Positions 6,626 to 11,090 of a DNA stretch of 11,090 nt are shown piece by piece. Position numbers and translations under genes: made by a program. Positions within the stretch are counted from its first letter, which is position 1. Every line of letters starts with the position of its first letter. The notes beneath the pieces are model-generated. The model did not search any database and had not been told where the DNA came from. It saw only the letters and a list, made by a program, of their open reading frames with translations. Source of the DNA: Bacillota bacterium (GTDB taxonomy: Bacteria; Bacillota; Sulfobacillia; JAJZIM01; JAJZBP01); NCBI GenBank assembly GCA_021798855.1, contig JAJZBP010000053.1, positions 1 through 11,090 of the forward strand, given 5' to 3'.

Positions 6626-7639
6626 TTATGCCATCCCGTTTCCGCCCGTACCATCCGCACCTTCCCGCCCCGGCCCGCCCCCATCCTCCCCCCCGGGGTC
6701 GCAGGTTGTTCCGCCTGACGTGTCGCGCCGTTTGGCGCCTTCGGAGCGGTGACCACGAGGAGAATCAGCAGCGGGAGCCTCACCGCCGCCCCAAAAAATA
6801 CGGTAGCCGCGCGGCCACCAATCCCGCGGCTTAGAACGGCGCGGGAAGGCTTCCTGTAGCATTTGGCGCAACGCTTTTGGCTCCAGATGGCGAATCAACC
6901 TTCCCTCGACTCCCAAAGAGATTGTGCCCGTTTCCTCCGAAACAACCAGGGTCATGGCGTCACTGCACTCCGCCAAACCCAGAGCCGCCCGATGGCGCCC
7001 GCCATACTCCGAGCCCAGGCCCGTCCGTCCGGTCAGAGGCAGAAAACAGGCCGCCGCAACCACCCTTCCTCCCCGAATGATCACCGCGCCGTCGTGCAGG
7101 GGGGTCCCCGGAACAAAAACGTTCACCAAGAGTTCGGCTGAAACCGAAGCGTCAAGACCGATCCCCGTCGCCACGTATTCTTGCAGGTTGACCTCGCGTT
7201 CCAGCACGATGATGGCTCCCGTTTTGCCCCTGGTCAATGTCTCCACCGCCCCGACCACCTCTTCCAAAATGCCCGCTGTTCCTTGGTCGGCGGACCAATT
7301 GGGTGGGGCAAAAAAGCCGCCGCGCCCCAAATGCTCCAAAGCGCGCCGCAGTTCCGGTTGAAAAACGATGGGCAGGGCCACAAGGAGCATCATCAGGATG
7401 GTCTGCAGGAGCCAGTGGATGGTGTCCAGATGAAGGGCGGCTGAAAGGATGGTCCCCAAAAGGAGGATGAAAATCCCCTTGAGCAGTTCGACGGCCTGGG
7501 TCCCCTGGATCAAAAGAAAAAGACGGTAAAAGAAATAGGCCACCAGGACTATATCCAAAAAAGCGGCCAGCGTCTGCCACCAATTCATTTGCCAAAGCCC
7601 CAAGAGTTGGTGTAACCCTTGTCCCAAGTTGACGATCAA
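6626..7639 (-). CDS. cdaA: Diadenylate cyclase CdaA (c-di-AMP synthase)
   Basis: CdaA is a membrane enzyme that joins two ATP to form c-di-AMP, a second messenger controlling potassium uptake and osmotic and wall balance. The N-terminal part has three membrane segments at about 24-44, 54-70 and 76-93, followed by FQPELRRALEHLG. The cytoplasmic DAC domain carries DGA at 183-185, LGSEYGGRHRAALGLAE around 208-224 and VVSEETGTIS. A tail of about 75 residues after LRQMLQEAF is glycine, arginine and acid rich and looks disordered; it is longer than usual. The TTG at 7639 has AGGAGG only about 4 bases away; ATG at 7588 (MNWWQ) is an alternative start without a good ribosome site. glmM follows directly. 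Confidence 0.95.
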   Translation of the reverse strand: MIVNLGQGLHQLLGLWQMNWWQTLAAFLDIVLVAYFFYRLFLLIQGTQAVELLKGIFILLLGTILSAALHLDTIHWLLQTILMMLLVALPIVFQPELRRALEHLGRGGFFAPPNWSADQGTAGILEEVVGAVETLTRGKTGAIIVLEREVNLQEYVATGIGLDASVSAELLVNVFVPGTPLHDGAVIIRGGRVVAAACFLPLTGRTGLGSEYGGRHRAALGLAECSDAMTLVVSEETGTISLGVEGRLIRHLEPKALRQMLQEAFPRRSKPRDWWPRGYRIFWGGGEAPAADSPRGHRSEGAKRRDTSGGTTCDPGGEDGGGPGREGADGTGGNGMA

Positions 7640-7663
7640 AAACCCTCCTGTTCCACTGAGGGT
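7638..7663 (-). promoter_or_regulatory. Hairpin with T run covering the cdaA ribosome site and start
   Basis: On the minus strand ACCCTC (7663-7658) pairs with GAGGGT (7647-7642) across a 10-base loop and is followed by TTTTT, which runs into the TTG start of cdaA. The 3' arm contains the AGGAGGG ribosome site. The element has the form of a weak intrinsic terminator and would also hide the ribosome site. It could end part of the rex message or tune cdaA translation; the sequence alone cannot decide. Confidence 0.45.
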
Positions 7664-7727
7664 GGCGGAATAGGCTAGAAGGGAAAAGGTTTCCTCTACC
7701 TCCGCTTTCCGGTCGGTTCACTTGTTG

Positions 7728-7830
7728 CGCTCCGCCGGTTTCCGGGTTGTCCGGCAAGCACCGGCCACTCGCTTCATCGCCCGCTCCGCCAAGCACCGTT
7801 CGTCGCTCAGCTCACTCGGCCACTCGCTCC
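7728..7830. repeat. Interspersed short repeats in the rex-cdaA spacer
   Basis: Three short units recur here. CAAGCACCG is at 7755-7763 and 7790-7798, CGGCCACTCGCT is at 7762-7773 and 7817-7828, and GCTCCGCC occurs three times. No gene is evident in the 211-base gap. The word GAAGCGAGTG (minus strand here) also occurs inside the glmS ribozyme insertion near 4803-4812, suggesting but not proving a shared repeat family. Confidence 0.5.
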
Positions 7831-7850
7831 GCCGGGCGCTGGCGCCCGGC
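7831..7850 (-). other. Very strong hairpin touching the rex stop codon
   Basis: GCCGGGCGC and GCGCCCGGC form a 9-pair perfect stem with a 2-base loop (or 8 pairs with 4 bases), directly after the rex stop. No T run follows on either strand. It may protect the 3' end of the hepT-rex message, or be one end of the repeat block next to it. Confidence 0.5.
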
Positions 7851-8510
7851 TCACCCCTCCGCTTTACCCTTCATCTCGTCCCGCTGGGCATAGGTCGTAT
7901 AATAAACCAGACTCTGCAATTCCATCGACAGATCGATGTTCTGAACATAGCAGCCCGAACGCAGTTTAACCGGCGTGAAATTGAGGATGGCCTCGATGCC
8001 GGCCTTCTCCAACCCCTCCGCCACTCCCTGAGCATGTTCGGACGGCACCGCCAACACCGCCACTTTGGTCTGCTCCCGGTGGATGTGATCGTACATTTCA
8101 TCCGCCGGTTGGATGACCAACCCGCCGACGCCATGCCCGATTTTCTCCGGGTCGGAATCGAAAGCAGCGGCGAGCCGCACGTCCTTGGGAAAGGTGGCGT
8201 TGTAACGGGCAAAGGCGGTTCCCAGGTTGCCGACCCCCACCAGGATTATTTTCGCCCCCCGGGAAAGGCCCAGGATCTTGCGGATCCTCCTGGCCAAAAG
8301 AGCCGTATCGTAACCGACGCCGCGGGTGCCGAAAGCTCCGAAGTAAGCCAGGTCTTTGCGGATTTGCTCAGAAGTAAAGCCGGTGCGGGCCGACAGGTCA
8401 GCCGAAGAGGTGACCACGGCGCACTCGGACATGGATTCCTCCAGCGCCCGCAAATATACGGGCAGACGGCGAACCGCCGCATCGGGGATTTTGTTCTTCG
8501 GGATAGGCAT
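7851..8510 (-). CDS. rex: Redox-sensing transcriptional repressor Rex
   Basis: Rex senses the NADH/NAD+ ratio and represses genes of anaerobic, fermentative and respiratory metabolism when NADH is low. The 219 residues fit the family. The N-terminal winged helix covers about 8-65, with IPDAAVRRLPVYLRAL and the recognition region TSEQIRKDLAYFGAFGTRG. The Rossmann domain has the dinucleotide loop VGVGNLG at 91-97 and the motif ILNFTPV near 175. The C-terminal swapped helix reads NIDLSMELQSLVYY. ATG at 8510 lies 5 bases after the hepT-like stop, so the two are co-transcribed. The upstream promoter at 9551-9579 carries a partial Rex site, suggesting self-control. Confidence 0.97.
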   Translation of the reverse strand: MPIPKNKIPDAAVRRLPVYLRALEESMSECAVVTSSADLSARTGFTSEQIRKDLAYFGAFGTRGVGYDTALLARRIRKILGLSRGAKIILVGVGNLGTAFARYNATFPKDVRLAAAFDSDPEKIGHGVGGLVIQPADEMYDHIHREQTKVAVLAVPSEHAQGVAEGLEKAGIEAILNFTPVKLRSGCYVQNIDLSMELQSLVYYTTYAQRDEMKGKAEG

Positions 8511-8515
8511 GGTTC

Positions 8516-9484
8516 CTAAAACTCCCTTTTCCCCACAAAATCATTGATCTTTTGCAGCAAGTTCCGGTTGGGACCTTCCGGCAAACGAACGAGGGCTTCC
8601 TTGGACAGGCGCAGGTGCTTTTCCGCCATCACCGAGGCATACTCCAGGGAACCGGCGGCGGCCAGGAGTTCTCTCGCCTCGGCCACCTCCGTGTCTCCGA
8701 TTCCCGGACGGAGCAATTCCCGGATCCTACCCGCGTAGCCCGGCGCTTTCAGGGCGTGGATCAAGGGCAGGGTGACCACTCCGCTCTTCAGATCGCTGCC
8801 GCTGGCTTTGCCCAACCGTTCGGTGTCCGCCGTTAGGTCCAAAAGGTCATCGGTGATTTGAAAACCAAGCCCCAGGTTGTACCCATAATCGTACATGGCG
8901 TCTTCCATCGCCCGGCCCGCGTGGGCCAAAATGGCCCCGACGCGGCAACTTTCCCCCATCAAAATGGCGGTTTTTTTCCCGATCCGCTCCAGATACTTCC
9001 CTTCGGTCTGCACTTCGGTCTGGTAGCAGTTAAGATTCTGTTCGATCTCACCCTGGCACATTTCGTAAACCACGTTGGCCATAGTCCGCACCACCCGCAC
9101 GTTCCCGACCGAAGCAAAAAGAACAAATGCCTTGGCGAAGAGGTGGTCGCCCAACAGAATGGAAATGCGTTCGTTGAAGCGGCGGTGCAAGGACAAAAGA
9201 CCATGCCTGGTCGTGGCCCCGTCGATGACGTCGTCGTGGATCAGGGTGGCCAGATGGAGCATCTCCACGGCCGTGGCCACCGGAACGGCCGTCGGCGGCA
9301 ACGGGCCGAAGGATCCGGCGGCCAACAGGGTCAGCGCCGATCGCACTCGTTTCCCCTTCCCCTGCAGGAGGTAGGCCGTAACCTCCTGAATCCCTTCCCC
9401 CTTGAGATTTTCCGCCAGGCTTTCTTCCACCAACCGGATCTGGGGGGCCATTTCTCCGAGAAACCCAAGCTGCAAGAGCTTCAC
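8516..9484 (-). CDS. hepT: Polyprenyl diphosphate synthase (HepT-like)
   Basis: This trans-isoprenyl diphosphate synthase extends prenyl chains with IPP, most likely to make the menaquinone side chain. It has 322 residues. The first aspartate motif DDVID is at 84-88 and the second, DDLLD, at 212-216; GKGKRVR near 42-48 binds IPP. Alanine at the fifth position before the first motif allows long products. The usual RRG after the first motif is RHG here (about 93-95). Chain length cannot be read with certainty, so the hepT symbol is provisional; no HepS-type small subunit lies nearby. The start is GTG at 9484, but its ribosome site is weak; ATG encoding MAPQIRLVEE, 11 codons later, is an alternative. 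It is the first gene of the hepT-rex transcription unit. Confidence 0.9.
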   Translation of the reverse strand: MKLLQLGFLGEMAPQIRLVEESLAENLKGEGIQEVTAYLLQGKGKRVRSALTLLAAGSFGPLPPTAVPVATAVEMLHLATLIHDDVIDGATTRHGLLSLHRRFNERISILLGDHLFAKAFVLFASVGNVRVVRTMANVVYEMCQGEIEQNLNCYQTEVQTEGKYLERIGKKTAILMGESCRVGAILAHAGRAMEDAMYDYGYNLGLGFQITDDLLDLTADTERLGKASGSDLKSGVVTLPLIHALKAPGYAGRIRELLRPGIGDTEVAEARELLAAAGSLEYASVMAEKHLRLSKEALVRLPEGPNRNLLQKINDFVGKREF

Positions 9485-9524
9485 CCGCTTGCCCCGTTAT
9501 TATGAAGAAAAGATAAGATAAAGC

Positions 9525-9543
9525 TTGTGAAAATGATATCTTT
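9525..9543. promoter_or_regulatory. Partial Rex operator at the hepT-rex start point
   Basis: On the minus strand this reads AAAGATATCATTTTCACAA; the right half ATTTTCACAA is close to the Rex half site, the left half is degenerate. It sits just downstream of the -10 element, over the expected transcription start, where a repressor would block. Rex self-regulation is common, so the inference is reasonable but the site is imperfect. Confidence 0.35.
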
Positions 9544-9550
9544 CTCCTTC

Positions 9551-9579
9551 ACTCTATCATTTCCCTTCCGACCAGTCAA
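9551..9579 (-). promoter_or_regulatory. Sigma-A type promoter of hepT-rex
   Basis: TTGACT (-35, complement of 9574-9579), a 17-base spacer and TAGAGT (-10, complement of 9551-9556) fit the housekeeping consensus well. Expected start is near 9544, about 60 bases before the GTG of the first gene. This promoter probably drives hepT and rex, perhaps with readthrough into cdaA-glmM-glmS. Confidence 0.7.
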
Positions 9580-9661
9580 CAAAAGGTGTTGCCACCGCAG
9601 GGCGTCGACTTGGCCGCTGCGCCGGCCTGGGCACTCCGCAACGTGGCTCCCCAAACCACCA

Positions 9662-9685
9662 GGCCATTGGGTGGGCCATTTTTTT
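9662..9685 (+). terminator. Possible plus-strand terminator, first of two
   Basis: A short stem (GGCC at 9662-9665 with GGCC at 9674-9677, alternatively CCA with TGG) is followed by seven T. The stem is weak, but it stands just before a much better terminator. No plus-strand gene is found upstream. Confidence 0.4.
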
Positions 9686-9692
9686 GTTGGGG

Positions 9693-9710
9693 GGGCCTGC
9701 GGCCCTTTTT
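9693..9710 (+). terminator. Intrinsic terminator without an upstream gene
   Basis: GGGCC-TGC-GGCCC followed by TTTTT has the full form of an intrinsic terminator on the plus strand. The gene to its left (hepT-like) runs the other way, so nothing recognised ends here. It may close an unrecognised small RNA, shield the cassette to its right, or be a relic. Confidence 0.6.
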
Positions 9711-9822
9711 CGGGATGAACTCCTCAGGGTTAGGGACTTCTCCGGTCGTCCCGGCCCGCTTCCATCAAGCTGGCCTTAAAGCTTCGTCCCACCCCGGTTG
9801 CCTAATCCTTAAATCGATTCTC

Positions 9823-9884
9823 TCAAATCCCGTCCCATTCTTTCCCGCCGGCCCAGCGCCCGCAGACCGGAAACGCCGCCTCCC
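9823..9884 (-). pseudogene. Relic of the C-terminal end of a pRiA4b ORF-3-like gene
   Basis: Translated on the minus strand, this stretch ends with PVCGRWAGGKEWDGI and a stop, matching PVCGRGAGGKESDEI and a stop at the end of the gene at 10647-11090. Upstream codons no longer match and no start is present. The first Cys of the CxxC pair is Phe here. The DNA from 9837 to 9870 is 33 of 34 identical to 10661-10694. It is best read as the tail of a lost paralogue or a duplicated gene end. Confidence 0.6.
9837..9870. repeat. 34-base direct repeat, left copy
   Basis: Identical to 10661-10694 at 33 of 34 positions and in the same orientation. The two copies flank the whole Xre/membrane-protein cassette. 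The left copy is within a gene relic, the right copy within the 3' end of an apparently intact gene. Confidence 0.8.
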
Positions 9885-9909
9885 ATATAGGCACGGATGT
9901 AAAACCAGC

Positions 9910-9938
9910 TTGACACCCCGCCTCAATCACCTTATAAT
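9910..9938 (+). promoter_or_regulatory. Consensus sigma-A promoter of the Xre cassette
   Basis: TTGACA, exactly 17 bases, then TATAAT: both hexamers match the consensus perfectly. The expected start is near 9945, inside the palindrome at 9943-9958. This would be a strong promoter unless repressed. Confidence 0.9.
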
Positions 9939-9942
9939 GCGT

Positions 9943-9958
9943 GTAAAGTAAACTTTAC
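9943..9958 (+). promoter_or_regulatory. Palindromic operator over the Xre start point
   Basis: GTAAAGT and ACTTTAC form 7-base arms around AA. The position just after the -10 element suits a repressor, and the obvious candidate is the Xre protein encoded 20 bases on. Auto-repression is inferred from the layout, not shown. Confidence 0.7.
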
Positions 9959-9978
9959 GTCCCAAGGAGGGATTCCCC

Positions 9979-10194
9979 GTCATCCAAAACCGGCTGAAGG
10001 AACTGCGTCAGCACGGATGCTTGTCCCAACAGGCATTGGCCGAAGCCATGGGCGTTACCAGGCAGACCATCATTTCCATTGAAAGCGGTCGCTACACCCC
10101 TTCGTTGCCTTTGGCCATCCGCCTGGCCCGCCACTTCGGAATGCCCGTGGAAGAATTATTTCGGTTGGAGGAGGAAAGAGATTGCAAAGGATAA
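9979..10194 (+). CDS. Xre-family regulator (YozG/YgzD-like) with non-standard start codon
   Basis: This is a compact helix-turn-helix DNA-binding protein of about 71 residues, the usual length. It reads NRLKELRQHG, then LSQQALAEAMGVTRQTIISIE (the HTH), SGRYTPSLPLAIRLARHF and GMPVEELFRLEEE, which match the YozG-like family closely. AAGGAGG (9964-9970) is ideally placed, but the codon there is GTC (9979), followed by ATC. No ATG, GTG or TTG lies between the in-frame stop at 9949 and residue 15. Translation may begin at the rare ATC, or GTC may be a mutated or misread GTG. The gene overlaps the next start by 13 bases, so the two are probably translationally coupled. Confidence 0.85.
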   Translation, partial: VIQNRLKELRQHGCLSQQALAEAMGVTRQTIISIESGRYTPSLPLAIRLARHFGMPVEELFRLEEERDCKG

Positions 10195-10550
10195 AATTTC
10201 CCCTGCGCGTCGCCTGGATCGTCTTCTGGCTCGTCTTCATGTTGGCCGCCGACCTGTGGCACAAATTCAGCCCCCTCGACTGGGCTTTCTGGCTTGCCGG
10301 CGTGGGTATACTGACCTTGGCTTTGCTCCAGCGCCGCCGAGACGGCCCCGGAGTGGATTGCGACGAGCGGTTGCGGGAAATCAACCACCGCGCCGGCGCC
10401 TCAGCCTTCTGGGCCGTCTTCGGCCTCCTCATCGTCCTCGGCGTCGGCAACGGTTTCGGCCTGGGACTTCACGCAAGTATCGCCGTGGCCCTGTTTGGAG
10501 GCTGCGGGTTCTTTTTGGCCTCCGTCGCCTGGCACCGGAGCCGGATTTAA
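10182..10550 (+). CDS. Four-span membrane protein, DUF2178-like
   Basis: This is a protein of 122 residues starting TTG at 10182, with GGAGGAGG 7 bases upstream inside the Xre gene. Four hydrophobic segments lie at about 9-25, 32-48, 74-91 and 95-113. Between the second and third is CDERLREINHRAGASAFWAVF, which resembles the DERxxxIxxxA-xxxAFW motif of DUF2178 membrane proteins that often accompany small Xre regulators. The function of that family is unknown. The overlap with the regulator suggests a two-gene module under one promoter. No terminator is seen after the stop in the 96 bases before the converging gene. The family name is from memory of motif and context, so it is moderately sure. 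Confidence 0.75.
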   Translation: MQRIKFPLRVAWIVFWLVFMLAADLWHKFSPLDWAFWLAGVGILTLALLQRRRDGPGVDCDERLREINHRAGASAFWAVFGLLIVLGVGNGFGLGLHASIAVALFGGCGFFLASVAWHRSRI

Positions 10551-10646
10551 TACCGTTCATTTCCACTTGACCATAAATGACTCCATCGTCTACGCAAACC
10601 CGCCCCCGGTCGCACCGATTCCATTTTTCGCCGTGGCGAAATTCGC

Positions 10647-11090
10647 CTAAATCTCATCCGATTCTTTCCCGCCGGCCCCGCGCCCGCAGACCGGGCAGGC
10701 ACCCTCGTCCTCCTCGCCGTCGTCGTCTTCCCAGCGGCGCCCGTACTGGTCGGGAATCCACCCCCAGCCCCAGATGGGGATGGGTTTTTCCGGCACGATC
10801 CCCGCCTGCTTCTCCGGGTCCACGCCCGTGGCCTGGACCAGACACCCGTGCCGCCAGTCGTCCCCCAGGTCGAAAACGTAGGAGAATGCCACCCCCTTGG
10901 ATAGGACGCTCCCCGCCCTGACCTTGGCCAGGTCGGCGGGCTGGTCGCCCTCGTCGAAGTCCTCGTCCGGCGTCCCGTAGCGGCGCCCGTCGGGGAACTC
11001 GAACTCGTGGAGGTGGGAGATGTCCCAGCGGGCGAAGGCCAAGTCGATAGCCTCGGCCAGATCCTGGAGAGTGTGCTTGGGCCCCACCAG
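10647..11090 (-). CDS. Plasmid pRiA4b ORF-3-like protein (partial, cut by right edge)
   Basis: The visible part has TLQDLAEAIDLAFARWDISHLHEFEF, YGTPDEDF, and SYVFDLGDDWRHGCLV, which are the conserved blocks of the pRiA4b ORF-3 / IS1096 TnpR-like fold: helices after a strand, the HLHEF motif, then YxxDxGDxWxH. A PVCG pair and acid-rich linker end the protein. The frame remains open to the window edge (LVGPKHT), and family members have more sequence before TLxDL, so the true start lies outside. The GTG at 11087 is probably internal. The biochemical role of the family is not established; members are found near mobile elements and as scattered chromosomal copies. It converges on the Xre cassette. 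Confidence 0.85.
   Translation of the reverse strand: MVGPKHTLQDLAEAIDLAFARWDISHLHEFEFPDGRRYGTPDEDFDEGDQPADLAKVRAGSVLSKGVAFSYVFDLGDDWRHGCLVQATGVDPEKQAGIVPEKPIPIWGWGWIPDQYGRRWEDDDGEEDEGACPVCGRGAGGKESDEI
10661..10694. repeat. 34-base direct repeat, right copy
   Basis: This is the partner of 9837-9870, in the same orientation, with one difference. It lies inside the 3' coding end of the pRiA4b ORF-3-like gene and includes the PVCGR codons. Weaker similarity continues through both stop codons. Confidence 0.8.

Noticed and set aside
7728..7850. CRISPR array
   Set aside because: The repeated words are 8-12 bases, unevenly spaced and not separated by unique spacers of constant length.
10647..11090. 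Transposase
   Set aside because: The pRiA4b ORF-3/IS1096 TnpR-like family is sometimes annotated near elements, but no transposase motif or terminal inverted repeat is visible.

Overview
The window looks like chromosomal DNA from a GC-rich Firmicute, most likely a clostridial or Peptococcaceae-like or thermophilic lineage. This is inferred from gene content: a glmS ribozyme, CdaA, Rex, Kdp, and a YozG-type Xre regulator. It also fits the strong Shine-Dalgarno sequences and frequent TTG/GTG starts. I cannot name the species. Nearly all genes lie on the minus strand and are read from right to left.

From right to left: a partial pRiA4b ORF-3-like gene (minus, cut by the right edge); a two-gene plus-strand cassette with a consensus sigma-A promoter and an operator-like palindrome (Xre regulator plus a DUF2178-like membrane protein); a 494-base divergent spacer holding two orphan plus-strand terminators and a relic of a pRiA4b-type gene end; then a minus-strand run hepT-like polyprenyl synthase, rex, cdaA, glmM, glmS; and finally the start of a kdp potassium-uptake operon (small membrane peptide, kdpF, kdpA, first 65 bases of kdpB).

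The core supplies cell-wall precursor and c-di-AMP: GlmS makes glucosamine-6-phosphate, GlmM isomerises it, and CdaA makes c-di-AMP, a regulator of potassium and osmotic balance. The usual cdaR gene between cdaA and glmM is absent. Kdp, a high-affinity K+ pump, lies just downstream in the same direction. Rex and the polyprenyl synthase link the region to redox and respiratory (menaquinone) metabolism.

The most unusual item is the glmS ribozyme. Its conserved blocks are all recognisable, including the cleavage site, but a structured segment of about 171 bases sits between two blocks that are normally contiguous. Other items worth checking are an Xre gene with no ATG/GTG/TTG start, a hairpin burying the cdaA ribosome site, structured RNA upstream of kdp, and a 34-base direct repeat flanking the Xre cassette.
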